A stretch of 64,000 nucleotides of DNA from Pedobacter glucosidilyticus (GTDB taxonomy: Bacteria; Bacteroidota; Bacteroidia; Sphingobacteriales; Sphingobacteriaceae), in contig NZ_DLHN01000022.1 in assembly GCF_002483235.1 (NCBI RefSeq), positions 62,001 through 126,000 on the forward strand. The letters are read 5' to 3'. Positions 7,332 through 16,676 of the stretch are shown in pieces. Under the pieces are notes generated by a model. That model did not search any database. It was given only the letters and a program-made list of their open reading frames with translations, and was not told the origin of the DNA. The first letter of the stretch is position 1. Each line of letters begins with the position of its first letter. A program made the position numbers and the translations under genes.

Positions 7332-8642
7332 TTATTGCTTTATCCAAGCTGTTACATCATTAATTAAAACGGCATCAACATTAGCCACTTGTTGGTATTG
7401 GCTGGCGGTACCTTTTTCAGAAACAAAACTAAATAAATGATTAAGCATGGGGTAAAATTTAAAGCTAACGTTTTTCTTATTTTTCAATGCCTTTTGCCAT
7501 TCGTTATAGTCTGTAGTACTCACCTGAAAATCATTTCCACCTTGTATCACCAATACTTTGGTCTTCAATTTTTTTGCCGTTTCTACTTGGTTTAGGTTAT
7601 TGATATCTAGCCAATAAGAAACAGGTAGACCAAGCATCACCGAATCGGCAGGTAAAACCCCTGCTTTTAAGTTGGCTACTTGCTGTATATCTTTTAAAGC
7701 TTTATCTAAACTAGCTCTAGTAGCTTTTGTAGTATCCTTGCTTTGCTCAAACAAGTATTTATTTTGCTCGCTAATAATATCGGTAAACTTTCTTGCTGGT
7801 GTTGCTGCTAAGATAATACCTTTTACATCTGGGTTTTGGGTAGCCAAACGTGGTGCTACCATACCGCCCAAACTATGTCCAAAAATGTAAAGCTGTGTTT
7901 TATCTATTTCTGGAAGAGTTTTAGCAAAGGTTAAAGCTGCCTCGGCATCTTCAACGGTTTCTTCCTTTAAGGTAAAAGATTTTGAAAATTCTTGTGGATA
8001 TAAAGTGGTGCGTTTTACATACCTGATACTGGCTATCCCTTGTGAAGCCAAACCAAGTGCTAAATCTTTAAAAGGCTTTTGTGCGCCAACGCTTTCATCC
8101 ATATCTGCCGGACCAGAACCATGCACCAATATCACCACAGGGAAATTTTCTCCTGTTTTTGGTTTTGTTAAGATACCGGGAAGCTCATGTGTGCCAGATT
8201 TAATGGTGATAAATTCTTCTTTATAGCTAGCAGTATCTGCGTAAGCGGGTAATTTATATGTTGGGATATTTGGCTTTGCAGCTATAAAAAAGCCAATCAG
8301 TTTTTGATCTTTATTAAATACAAACTGAAAAGGCTGACTACCTTTTTCAAAAGAACAATTTAAAATTACAGACTGAAAATCATCCTGACTACGGTTTTCT
8401 GCGCCATCAATAGAAGTTAAATTACCCATACGGGCTGTAATTTGTTTCCAAACGGCGCCTAAGGTTGCTGGTGGAACTTTCGCTTTCAAACTATCGGCAA
8501 AAAAACCTTGAGCTTCTTCAAATTTTCCCTGATTTAGCTTATCAAAAAAATCGCTCGCATTGTTCATGTAGCCAATTAACCCTTGTGCAAAAACACCTGT
8601 ACTACATAATAGCGTTAATAGCAATAATTTAAATCTTCTCAT
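7332..8642 (-). CDS. Secreted alpha/beta hydrolase with N-terminal DUF3887-like domain
   Basis: The 436-residue protein begins with a Sec signal peptide (about 1-19, ending VFAQ). Residues 25-115 form a small alpha+beta domain like DUF3887, and the rest is an alpha/beta hydrolase: oxyanion region VHGSGPADMDES, nucleophile Ser257 in GHSLGG (255-260), catalytic His402 in MLNHLFSF, with the Asp in GGNDFQV. Such proteins act as periplasmic esterases or acyl-hydrolases; the substrate is unknown. First gene of a probable three-gene unit with the MBL hydrolase and permease; the rhomboid gene ends 27 bp upstream. Confidence 0.88.
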   Translation of the reverse strand: MRRFKLLLLTLLCSTGVFAQGLIGYMNNASDFFDKLNQGKFEEAQGFFADSLKAKVPPATLGAVWKQITARMGNLTSIDGAENRSQDDFQSVILNCSFEKGSQPFQFVFNKDQKLIGFFIAAKPNIPTYKLPAYADTASYKEEFITIKSGTHELPGILTKPKTGENFPVVILVHGSGPADMDESVGAQKPFKDLALGLASQGIASIRYVKRTTLYPQEFSKSFTLKEETVEDAEAALTFAKTLPEIDKTQLYIFGHSLGGMVAPRLATQNPDVKGIILAATPARKFTDIISEQNKYLFEQSKDTTKATRASLDKALKDIQQVANLKAGVLPADSVMLGLPVSYWLDINNLNQVETAKKLKTKVLVIQGGNDFQVSTTDYNEWQKALKNKKNVSFKFYPMLNHLFSFVSEKGTASQYQQVANVDAVLINDVTAWIKQ

Positions 8643-8669
8643 TTATTGTTGAACGTTTAATTTTTTGTA

Positions 8670-10172
8670 TTAATCCTCTTCCTGCTCGTAAATCTCATCT
8701 GTGAGTTGTTGCATTTTCTTCCTGTATGCAGGATGATCTGTTTTATACTCTTTATACAATAACTCGTAAATTTTAAGCTTATTACCATAGTATTTGAAGA
8801 ACTGTTTTGCATCTTTTTCTTCTTCTGATGGTAAAGGAGTATTCTTTAATTCCTTCAGCACTATTTCATTCTTTCTTATGACAGGAATCATCCTGGTTTC
8901 TAGCAAGACAATCCGCTCGGCTTTTGTGAGCGTATCATAATCAGAAGCGTAAAAGTAAGAAGAAATAAGGTTTAAGTCGACCATCATTTTATCTTTTGAT
9001 TTTCTGAAGGCTTCCAAATCATATTTAGGCATAAAAAACACCCAAGATGATACTGCCAAAAGTATCAATACATAACTTACCGTTCTTATAAAATAGCGTT
9101 TAGTGCGCTCTGCCTTGGTATAAGCCCAATACGAGAAAAGCCCGAAGATGTAACCAGAAATAAAACCTCCAAAATGGGCCGCATGGTCTATCCCTTCTCC
9201 GCTAGGCCATAAGGTAATGATGCTTATTAATACTGTACTTATCAAAAATGCGGTTCTGGCCTTAGCATCAAAAAAGTTGGTACTTAAATAAGCTAAAAAA
9301 ACACCAAACATGCCCATAATGGCTCCAGAAGCGCCTACCCCCATTTCCTCGTACCTAAAACCAATAGAGGTAATGCTTGCGCAGATACCTGTCATGAGGT
9401 ATAAACCTAAGAAGTTCCATTTGCCAACCCTGCCTTCTATGATAGCACCGATATAGGCTAAAAAAATCATATTAAAAAAGATATGACCAAAAGAACCATG
9501 AGAGAAACAGGCGGTAAATAATCGCCAGTATTCTCCATTCAGAACCAAATTACGCTCTATACCGCCAAATACTATTTTCGAGAAAGCCGCACTTTTCTCT
9601 GGAATATCTTCGACCCCTTTTTTATTGAGCGAAAACACATAAGCAGAAAAAATAATACGTTGCAAAATGAAAACTAGGCAGTTAACAGCTATCAATACAG
9701 GTGTTACCTGATAGTTTTTGCTAGGAATAAATATGGTGCCTAAATGGGTAAACTTATCTTTAGCACCCAGCGGTGTATAAGACAAATTTATGCCCGGATG
9801 CTGGTAAAAACTATCTTTAAACCTTTGGATATTCCCTTCTATATCTGTTTGGATATGGAAAGCACAATACTCAATCTCGGTAATCAGTAAGTCTATATTT
9901 TTTTCGTTTTTACCGTAATCATACAAAAAGGCTTGATAACCTACGCATTCGCTTTTGAGATAAGCTACTTCATTTTCTATAACTACGGTAATCTGCTCTG
10001 AATAGGATTCCCATGAAATGGGTGTATAAGCTATTAATCCTTTATCATCGGCATAGCTTACCTTCCAATTTAAATTTTCAAAAGCATTAAAAACTATTGC
10101 TAAATACTTATCGGTTCCAAAACCATGCAATGGAACTTGTGCTGTTTTTTTAGGTGAAATGCCCCAGGCCAT
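8670..10172 (-). CDS. Rhomboid-family intramembrane serine protease with long N-terminal domain
   Basis: Membrane protease that cuts within or near transmembrane helices. Catalytic Ser282 lies in GASG (280-283) and His333 in AHFGGFISG; the conserved HxxxN (His230, Asn234) and WRLFTACFSHG loop are also present. Six or seven membrane helices span about 155-375. Unusual parts: a soluble N-terminal domain of about 150 residues before the first helix, and a C-terminal charged tail of about 110 residues (390-500) rich in Lys and Glu. The start is the ATG at 10172, with no Sec signal. Substrate unknown. Gaps of 27 bp and 138 bp separate it from its neighbours. Confidence 0.9.
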   Translation of the reverse strand: MAWGISPKKTAQVPLHGFGTDKYLAIVFNAFENLNWKVSYADDKGLIAYTPISWESYSEQITVVIENEVAYLKSECVGYQAFLYDYGKNEKNIDLLITEIEYCAFHIQTDIEGNIQRFKDSFYQHPGINLSYTPLGAKDKFTHLGTIFIPSKNYQVTPVLIAVNCLVFILQRIIFSAYVFSLNKKGVEDIPEKSAAFSKIVFGGIERNLVLNGEYWRLFTACFSHGSFGHIFFNMIFLAYIGAIIEGRVGKWNFLGLYLMTGICASITSIGFRYEEMGVGASGAIMGMFGVFLAYLSTNFFDAKARTAFLISTVLISIITLWPSGEGIDHAAHFGGFISGYIFGLFSYWAYTKAERTKRYFIRTVSYVLILLAVSSWVFFMPKYDLEAFRKSKDKMMVDLNLISSYFYASDYDTLTKAERIVLLETRMIPVIRKNEIVLKELKNTPLPSEEEKDAKQFFKYYGNKLKIYELLYKEYKTDHPAYRKKMQQLTDEIYEQEED

Positions 10173-10245
10173 ATCCTAAGATAGAAAGCTTCTGAAAATA
10201 AAAAAAGTATTGGCTATAATTAGTGTATTTTAATACAAAAAAGGC

Positions 10246-10278
10246 AAAAAAAACAGCGTCTTTAAGAAAAAGACGCTG
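10246..10278 (-). terminator. Intrinsic terminator after the prolyl oligopeptidase gene
   Basis: Ten-bp perfect stem CAGCGTCTTT / AAAGACGCTG (10254-10263 and 10269-10278) with a 5-base loop. Read on the minus strand the stem is followed by a run of eight T. It lies 33 bp past the stop of the prolyl oligopeptidase gene. Confidence 0.88.
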
Positions 10279-10310
10279 CTCATAAATATTTAGAAAATCA
10301 GTAATAACGC

Positions 10311-12467
10311 TTATTTAACTACCTGATAACTAAGCCCCATGTTTTGGAACATGAAAGCCCATTTATCTGCTTGTTCTTCTATAATTTTTGAAGTTGGTTT
10401 ACCAGCGCCATGTCCGGCATTCGTCTCAATCCTAATTAAAACGGGTGCCGTACCCTTATGGTATTCTTGTAAACGAGCAGCAAACTTAAACGAGTGTGCG
10501 GGTACTACACGGTCATCATGGTCTGCAGTACTTACCATAGTTGCAGGGTAGGATGTTCCTGCTTTTAATGCGCTGTAAGGAGAATATTTATTTAGATAAT
10601 CAAACATCTCTTTAGAATCGTTTGCTGTACCATAATCATAAGCCCAACCAGCGCCAGCCGTAAATTGATGATAGCGTAACATATCTAAAACACCAACAGC
10701 CGGGAAAGCAACTTTAAACAAGTCTGGTCTTTGTGTCATACAAGCACCAACCAACAACCCGCCATTAGAGCCCCCAGAAATAGCTAAATAATCTGTAGAA
10801 GTATATTTTTGATCTATGAGGTATTGCGCTGCTGCAATAAAATCATCAAAAACATTTTGCTTTTGCATTTTAGTACCTGCAATATGCCATTTCTCGCCAT
10901 ACTCGCCACCACCACGTAAATTTGGTACTGCATAAATTCCACCTTGCTCTAATAAAATAATATTTGCGGTACTAAATGCCGGTGTTAGACTCACACTAAA
11001 TCCTCCGTAACCGTACAAAAGTGTTGGGTTTTTGCCGTTGAGCTCAACACCTTTTTTGTAAGTGATAATCATAGGTACTTTTGTGCCATCTTTAGAAGTG
11101 TAAAAAACTTGTTTAGACTCGTATAAAGAAGGGTCAAATTTCACAGCAGATGCTTTATAAACTTCTGATTTACCGCTTTTAATATGGTATTTAAATATCG
11201 TTGGCGGATAGATGTAAGAAGTAAAAGTAAAGTATAATTCATCCTCTGTTTCTTTAGCGCCAAAACCAGAAGCAGTACCTACACCAGGTAATTCTATTTC
11301 TTTCTCTTTCTTACCATCCATGCTAAATTGTACTACATAAGAAGTTGCGTCTTTAAGATAGTTAGCAAAAATTTTTCCGCCTCCTGTACCAGCACTCAAT
11401 ACATTTTGGGTTTCAGGAATCAAATCTTTCCAGTTTTTAGGACTTGCATTGGCAGCATTAACTGTTATTACTTTATAATTTGGAGCATTTAAATTGGTTT
11501 GGATGTATAAAACATCCCCTTTATTGCCAATTACTTGATGCTCATTGTCAAAATTATCAACCACCTTAACAATGGCGCTGTTAGGTTTGCTTAAGTCTTG
11601 TATATAAAGCTCGTTACCAGTGGTAGAGTTTGCAGCAGAAATGATTAAGAAGCGTTCATCTTCTGTAAGGTTTGCACCGATATATCTTCTTGGGGTTTGG
11701 TTACCGCCAAAAAGTAAAACATCTTCTTTTTGCGAAGTACCAAGTTTATGAAAATACAATTTATGGTATTGGGTTAAACCCGATAATTGACTTCCGGCTA
11801 CAGGTTTATCATAACTGCTATAGTAGAAACCTTCATTTCCTTTCCATGCCAAGCCCGAGAATTTAACATCTATCAATGTATCGCCAACAATCACCTTATC
11901 TTGTGTTTTAAGAACTACAACTTTGCGCCAGTCTGAGCCACCTTCAGATATTTGGTAAGCCGCTAAACTACCATCTTTAGAAAAACTTATTCCTGCTAAA
12001 GAGCTGGTACCATCGGCAGAGAATTTATTAGGGTCTAGAAATACTTCAGGTTCTTTTCCATCAGCTTGACGGTATAAAACAGCTTGATTTTGTAAGCCAT
12101 CGTTTTTATAGAAATAAGTATAAACACCTTCTTTAAACGGGGCCGAGAATTTTTCGTAATTCCAAAGCTCTGATAAGCGATTTTTAATTTCTTCTCTGTA
12201 TGGAATTTGTGCTAAATAGTTCTGTGTAACTTTATTTTGGGCTTGTACCCAGGCTTTAGTCTCGGCCGATACATCATCCTCTAACCAACGGTATGGGTCT
12301 TCTACGATGGTTCCAAAATAATCGTTTTTTACACTTTCTTTTTTGGTATCTGGATAAGCTAATACATTTATTTTTTCTGCCGGGGCTATCATATCATTTT
12401 GTTTGGTACTGTTACATGCCGAAAGTACAACGGCTGTAATACTAAAAAATAGATTAATTTTTTTCAT
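10311..12467 (-). CDS. Prolyl oligopeptidase, S9A family, lipoprotein
   Basis: Serine peptidase cutting after proline in oligopeptides. The 718-residue protein carries a lipoprotein signal with lipobox LSAC (Cys18), so it is predicted to be anchored in the periplasm or outer membrane. After a linker, residues about 35-110 begin the catalytic domain (PYRWLEDDVSAETKAWVQAQN), about 110-440 form a seven-bladed propeller, and the C-terminal part holds Ser567 (GGSNGG), the Asp of ADHDDRVVP (about 651) and His686 (NAGHGAG). Everything needed for activity is present. It is transcribed alone, ending in a strong terminator. Homologues of this size are common in Bacteroidota. Confidence 0.95.
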   Translation of the reverse strand: MKKINLFFSITAVVLSACNSTKQNDMIAPAEKINVLAYPDTKKESVKNDYFGTIVEDPYRWLEDDVSAETKAWVQAQNKVTQNYLAQIPYREEIKNRLSELWNYEKFSAPFKEGVYTYFYKNDGLQNQAVLYRQADGKEPEVFLDPNKFSADGTSSLAGISFSKDGSLAAYQISEGGSDWRKVVVLKTQDKVIVGDTLIDVKFSGLAWKGNEGFYYSSYDKPVAGSQLSGLTQYHKLYFHKLGTSQKEDVLLFGGNQTPRRYIGANLTEDERFLIISAANSTTGNELYIQDLSKPNSAIVKVVDNFDNEHQVIGNKGDVLYIQTNLNAPNYKVITVNAANASPKNWKDLIPETQNVLSAGTGGGKIFANYLKDATSYVVQFSMDGKKEKEIELPGVGTASGFGAKETEDELYFTFTSYIYPPTIFKYHIKSGKSEVYKASAVKFDPSLYESKQVFYTSKDGTKVPMIITYKKGVELNGKNPTLLYGYGGFSVSLTPAFSTANIILLEQGGIYAVPNLRGGGEYGEKWHIAGTKMQKQNVFDDFIAAAQYLIDQKYTSTDYLAISGGSNGGLLVGACMTQRPDLFKVAFPAVGVLDMLRYHQFTAGAGWAYDYGTANDSKEMFDYLNKYSPYSALKAGTSYPATMVSTADHDDRVVPAHSFKFAARLQEYHKGTAPVLIRIETNAGHGAGKPTSKIIEEQADKWAFMFQNMGLSYQVVK

Positions 12468-12582
12468 TTCTGTACAGTTAGTTAGTGTGTATGATAAATT
12501 TAGTACTTGTTCCTATACAGAAAGAAATTGCCATGTAATATGTTTGAGATATTTTTAGATGTTCTTTTACGTCATCTAAAAA

Positions 12583-13968
12583 TTACTCTTCTATCAATTT
12601 ATCATCCAATAATTTAGAAGTTTTGGCACCCAGTTTCCTCAGCTGTTCTGCCCGGGTAACCAAATTACCATTGCCGGTGCTTAATTTTCCTAAAGCATCT
12701 TGATAAGCTTTTTGAGATTTATCTAAGCTATCGCCAATTTTCTGAATATCGCTTACAAAGCCCACAAATTTATCGTACAAAGCGCCTGCTTTTGTAGCAA
12801 TATCTATGGCATTTTTGGTTTGTTGTTCTTGTTTCCAGATAGAAGCTACCGTTTTTAAAGTTGCCAATAGTGTTGATGGCGTTACAATAACCACTTTTTT
12901 CTTCCATGCAAAGTCAAACAACTCTTGATCGTACTGTACGGCAATAGCAAAAGAAGACTCTATAGGGATAAATAACAACACAAATTCTGGCGAGTTAATT
13001 TGATATAAATCCTGATAGTTTTTATTGCTTAAACCTTGGATATGGTTTTTTATAGCATTTACATGTAATTTGGTTAAAGCTTCACGTTCTGCTTCTTCAT
13101 CGCAGTTTACCAGTTTTTCATAAGCCACTAAAGAAACTTTAGCATCTATAATGATATGCTTATTTTCTGGCAGATTTAATAAAATATCGGGCAGATAACG
13201 ATTACCATCTTCGGCAATAAAACCCGCTTGTTTAGTATAATTAATGCCCTCTATTAAACCCGAGCCTTCTAAAAGTTTATCTAAAACCATCTCGCCCCAG
13301 TTACCTTGCTTTTTATGATCACCTTTTAAAGCTTTGGTGAGGTTATTGGCATCGTCTTGTATCAGTTTAGTTTGTTTAATGAGCTCATCTATGGTACCTT
13401 TCAGCGTGAAACGTTCGGTAGCCTCTACTTTATACGTTTGTTCTACTTTCTGTTCAAAAGCCTTAATATTCTCTTTTAGTGGATTTAATAAGATATCCAG
13501 ATTGGATTTATTGACCTCTGTAAATTCTTTAGTTTTTTCTTTCAGGATTTGGTTGGCAACATTTTCAAACTCAGTTTTGAAACGCTGCTGCAACTCTGCC
13601 ATATAGTGTTTTTGTTCTTCTAAACGCTGCTGCTGAGCTTTATAAGATTCTTCCAATGTTGCAATTTTCTTATGCTCGGCATTTAACATATCTTGAAGCT
13701 CTTTTTTATCATCTTCTAAGGCATTTATCCTACCTAAAAATTTAAACTCAGCATCCTGCTTTTCTTCTTTTAAGAGATTCATGACAGCAGTTTTTTCTTC
13801 TGCTAAGCTTATTTGTTGTTGCTGACATACCGCAAGGTTAATTTTTAACTGCTCGTTTTCTGTCTTAAACTCGTTCAATAAATGATCATGGATATTTGAT
13901 GACGGCTTTTTAAGGAAAAGAAAAACGGCTACGAGTAATATAATAACTGCTGTAATGATATATTCCAT
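12583..13968 (-). CDS. rmuC: DNA recombination protein RmuC
   Basis: RmuC-family protein, linked to limiting inversions and to DNA-end processing. The start is placed at the ATG at 13968, giving 461 residues that begin with a membrane anchor (MEYIITAVIILLVAVFLFLK); an in-frame ATG at 14085 would add 39 basic residues before the anchor and is less likely. Residues about 30-200 are a long coiled coil (KLEEE/Q-rich). The nuclease-like core contains KGDHKKQGNWGEMVLDKLLE, the catalytic-type segment LPDILLNLPENKHIIIDAKVSL and FIPIESSFAIAVQ. Alone on the minus strand, back-to-back with the DUF1003 gene. Confidence 0.93.
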   Translation of the reverse strand: MEYIITAVIILLVAVFLFLKKPSSNIHDHLLNEFKTENEQLKINLAVCQQQQISLAEEKTAVMNLLKEEKQDAEFKFLGRINALEDDKKELQDMLNAEHKKIATLEESYKAQQQRLEEQKHYMAELQQRFKTEFENVANQILKEKTKEFTEVNKSNLDILLNPLKENIKAFEQKVEQTYKVEATERFTLKGTIDELIKQTKLIQDDANNLTKALKGDHKKQGNWGEMVLDKLLEGSGLIEGINYTKQAGFIAEDGNRYLPDILLNLPENKHIIIDAKVSLVAYEKLVNCDEEAEREALTKLHVNAIKNHIQGLSNKNYQDLYQINSPEFVLLFIPIESSFAIAVQYDQELFDFAWKKKVVIVTPSTLLATLKTVASIWKQEQQTKNAIDIATKAGALYDKFVGFVSDIQKIGDSLDKSQKAYQDALGKLSTGNGNLVTRAEQLRKLGAKTSKLLDDKLIEE

Positions 13969-14146
13969 GTAAAAGAGATTTACCAAAAATACTAAAATGA
14001 ACCCGAATGGTTTTAAACCATTAAGCGACTTTTGTTTACCTGATTTTGCTTTCTGCGATGGAGATGATATGCGCAATAACAGCATCGCTAAATAAAAACT
14101 TAGCTGAACTCGAAATCTTTCTGTAATTTTCTAGAAATAACTCATC

Positions 14147-14698
14147 ATGAATCATAAAATTAATTACCGTACCATACTTGAAACTAGTAATGGTAATCTT
14201 GCTAAGCTACATGATATTGTTTTAAAAGCCTTAGAAGAGGAGGAACTCATCTCAGAAAAATTAAAAAGCAACCAGGATTTAAGTTTGGCAGAAAAAATGG
14301 CCGATCGTGTAGCTTCTTTTGGAGGTAGCTGGCGTTTTATCATCACCTTTTCTATCATTATCCTTATTTGGATTAGTACAAACGTTTTGTTACTTAAAAA
14401 TCAGGCTTTTGACCCTTATCCTTTTATTTTATTAAATCTGATGCTTTCTTGTATTGCAGCACTACAAGCCCCTATTATCATGATGAGCCAAAACAGAAAG
14501 GAAGAACGAGATAGGCTAAGAGCAGAACAGGATTATATGATTAATCTTAAAGCAGAAATTGAAATCAGAACACTACATGATAAAATAGATTTATTGATTA
14601 CCGAGCAAATGAAGAATTTATTCGACATTCAAAAAGTACAAATGGATAGTATAGATAAACTCAGGAAAACCCTTCATGAGCATCTTAAACCCAGTTAA
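14147..14698 (+). CDS. DUF1003 membrane protein
   Basis: Protein of 183 residues with the DUF1003 signature: EKMADRVASFGGSWRFI, a first membrane helix (about 62-82), then FDPYPFILLNLMLSCIAAL with the second helix (about 90-115), followed by APIIMMSQNRKEERDRLRAEQDY and a helical C-terminal tail. Members are small inner-membrane proteins of unknown role, sometimes near magnesium/cyclic-nucleotide channels. Divergent from rmuC and convergent with the zinc protease gene, so a single-gene unit. Confidence 0.88.
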   Translation: MNHKINYRTILETSNGNLAKLHDIVLKALEEEELISEKLKSNQDLSLAEKMADRVASFGGSWRFIITFSIIILIWISTNVLLLKNQAFDPYPFILLNLMLSCIAALQAPIIMMSQNRKEERDRLRAEQDYMINLKAEIEIRTLHDKIDLLITEQMKNLFDIQKVQMDSIDKLRKTLHEHLKPS

Positions 14699-14716
14699 AC
14701 TCTTTAGAAACAAAAA

Positions 14717-14742
14717 AGGAGCATCTTATAAAAAATGCTCCT
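14717..14742. terminator. Bidirectional terminator between convergent genes
   Basis: Stem AGGAGCAT / ATGCTCCT with a 10-base loop. It is preceded by an A-run and followed by TTAAAT on the + strand, and reads into TTTTTTG on the minus strand. It lies between the ends of the DUF1003 gene (+) and the zinc protease gene (-). Confidence 0.75.
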
Positions 14743-14768
14743 CTTAAATTATCCTTTTAAGGGAAATG

Positions 14769-15455
14769 TTAGTCTCTTCTACCAAATAGCATCATTGCAT
14801 AATACATTAAAGTAGCTAATGATGATAATGCTGCAACAACATAAGTCATGGCTGCCCACCATAAAGCGTTTTTAGCTTGATCATGCTCTACACTGGTTTG
14901 CATAATACCTTTGTTACTTTGCAACCATACCAATGCTCTTTTACTGGCATCAAACTCTACAGGTAAAGTAACAAAACTAAATACCGTTAAAATAGCTAAT
15001 GCACCAACGCCAACAGCTAAAACAATTGGATTATTACCAAAAGCCATCAGCATCACACCAATTAATAATACCCATTGTACCAAATTAGAAGCTACGCTTA
15101 CCACAGGCACCATAGCAGATCTAAATTGTAACCAACTGTAAGCTCGGGCATGCTGTACCGCGTGACCGCACTCGTGTGCTGCTACTGCCGCTGCTGCAAT
15201 ACTTCTACCGTGGTAAACATCCGGAGAAAGGTTTACTGTTCTATCCGCCGGGTTATAGTGGTCTGTTAACTGGCCGTCAACAGATATAATTTCTACATCG
15301 TTTATACCATGGTCTGCAAGCATTTTTCTAGCTATCTCAGCTCCACTTAAAGCAGAACTCAAAGCAATTTCTGAGTATTGTTTAAACTTGCTTTTAAATC
15401 TCCATTGTACTATAAAACTTATAATAGCAATGCCTATAAAAAGTATTAATCCCAT
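14769..15455 (-). CDS. Zinc membrane metallopeptidase, YugP-like (Zn_peptidase_2)
   Basis: Integral-membrane protein of 228 residues. First helix at 2-19, zinc motif HECGHAVQH (His94, Glu95, His98, with His102), then two long hydrophobic segments (about 117-138 and 142-165) and a last helix near 205-222. The NVEIxxxxGxLxDHYNP region (INDVEIISVDGQLTDHYNP) before the zinc site is shared by the family. Substrates are not established. It stands alone, ending at the shared terminator. Confidence 0.9.
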   Translation of the reverse strand: MGLILFIGIAIISFIVQWRFKSKFKQYSEIALSSALSGAEIARKMLADHGINDVEIISVDGQLTDHYNPADRTVNLSPDVYHGRSIAAAAVAAHECGHAVQHARAYSWLQFRSAMVPVVSVASNLVQWVLLIGVMLMAFGNNPIVLAVGVGALAILTVFSFVTLPVEFDASKRALVWLQSNKGIMQTSVEHDQAKNALWWAAMTYVVAALSSLATLMYYAMMLFGRRD

Positions 15456-15609
15456 TTTCTATATATTTTGGTTTAAATTAATCAAATTGTATTCCTAAAC
15501 AACATTAGAAATGTTTTTATTACAAAACGCTGAAATTTTGTATTTGTTCTTCGCAAAAGAACGCCAAAATTGCTTTATTTATTAATATAAGCAAGAAAAT
15601 ACTGCCACA

Positions 15610-16104
15610 TTAACAGTCGGCATCTTCAATATGCCTTTCCATTACATAATCATTCAAAACAAATTCGTAGTAAGGAATATCAACTTCTTCGGCTATATGA
15701 AATCCCAATCTTTGATAAAAATGTAAAGCCGGGTTATTCCTGTTTACGTTTAAACGCAATAAGGTAGCACCATTGGCAAAAGCTACTGCGCCAATATAAT
15801 TCATGATTTGCTTACCTGCACCCACCCCCTGTAAAGCTGGTAAAATATACAGTTTATGAATGATACAAACCGTTTGAGAAAAAGAATAACTGCTAAAACC
15901 TACTGCTTTTTCATCCTGATAAAGAAGAATAAAAGTATGCCCATCTTCTATTTGTGCTTTTAAAGCGTTTGGATGGTAAATCTGCTTAAGCATAAAGCTT
16001 ATTTGCGCTTCACCGATATAGGCCTCATAAGTTGGCCACCAAATCTCTTGCGCTAATTGTTGTATTAGAGGTAAATCTTGTAAAGCTGCTTTTCTAATTT
16101 CCAT
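15610..16104 (-). CDS. GNAT-family N-acetyltransferase
   Basis: GNAT fold of 164 residues: N-terminal IRKAALQDLPLIQQLA, acetyl-CoA loop LPALQGVGAGKQIM (Q/R-x-x-G-x-G/A pattern), LNVNRNNPALHFYQRLGFHI near the C-terminus. Substrate unknown. Its ATG overlaps the last base of the thiamine pyrophosphokinase-like gene, and it closes the operon PafA phosphatase - thiE - TPK-like - GNAT. Whether acetylation is tied to thiamine metabolism is not shown. Confidence 0.9.
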   Translation of the reverse strand: MEIRKAALQDLPLIQQLAQEIWWPTYEAYIGEAQISFMLKQIYHPNALKAQIEDGHTFILLYQDEKAVGFSSYSFSQTVCIIHKLYILPALQGVGAGKQIMNYIGAVAFANGATLLRLNVNRNNPALHFYQRLGFHIAEEVDIPYYEFVLNDYVMERHIEDADC

Positions 16105-16673
16105 TATAAATCTTCAGCTATAAAAATAAAAGGTTGTTGAAAAGACAAACTATAAAAGCCATCTTTCTCTGTTTGATAATGGTTGTTTGCTATCAAATTT
16201 AAACCTTTTGTGCTTAATTGAGCCTCTTGTAAAATGTATATGTTTTCTTCAGCTGGCTTCCATTTGCTAAACTCGGGTTTCACGGGAAATATTTTTTTAC
16301 CATCAGCAAAAACTACCAAGTCTATATAATCAACAAAGAACAAATAATCTTTAGCCAAAAAGGTATCAGTGATGATGTTTACTGATGGATATTCATGCGC
16401 AACCAGGTATTTTAATACAGCTGTCGTCACATCATCATCGCCGCAAGGAATAATTTTTATATGCTCTTGAAGCGCAAAAGAAACATCTTCTTTGCTCACT
16501 ACAACATCTATTTTAATGCCTAAAGAAACTACATGCTCATATATAGCGGAGTGTACAATAACGGTTGGAGACCATTCTAACAACTGCCCCAAGTATTCCT
16601 CATCAAAGCCACTCATGTTTAAAATAAACAAGGCTGGTTCTTGCTTTTCGCGGATGATATGATGAGAAGACAT
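16104..16673 (-). CDS. Thiamine pyrophosphokinase-like protein
   Basis: Protein of 189 residues resembling Bacteroidota proteins annotated as thiamine diphosphokinase, which make thiamine diphosphate from thiamine and ATP. Its neighbour thiE starts 3 bp upstream of it in the same operon, supporting a thiamine role. Odd feature: the family's GDxDS loop is not seen; the matching place (about 55-64, IDVVVSKEDV) and the later aspartate motif (about 78-84, GDDDVTT) look altered, so either a diverged active site or a regulatory protein is possible. The C-terminal binding half (about 105-189) ends in a beta-rich region like the TPK thiamine-binding domain. Confidence 0.6.
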   Translation of the reverse strand: MSSHHIIREKQEPALFILNMSGFDEEYLGQLLEWSPTVIVHSAIYEHVVSLGIKIDVVVSKEDVSFALQEHIKIIPCGDDDVTTAVLKYLVAHEYPSVNIITDTFLAKDYLFFVDYIDLVVFADGKKIFPVKPEFSKWKPAEENIYILQEAQLSTKGLNLIANNHYQTEKDGFYSLSFQQPFIFIAEDL

Positions 16674-16676
16674 AAA

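Noticed and set aside
13969..14085. N-terminal extension of rmuC from an upstream ATG
   Set aside because: Adds a basic 39-residue stretch before the membrane anchor; RmuC proteins normally begin with the anchor, and the ATG at 13968 fits that.
15540..15570. Hairpin GTTCTT/AAGAAC after the GNAT gene
   Set aside because: Only six base pairs and no T-run; too weak to call a terminator.
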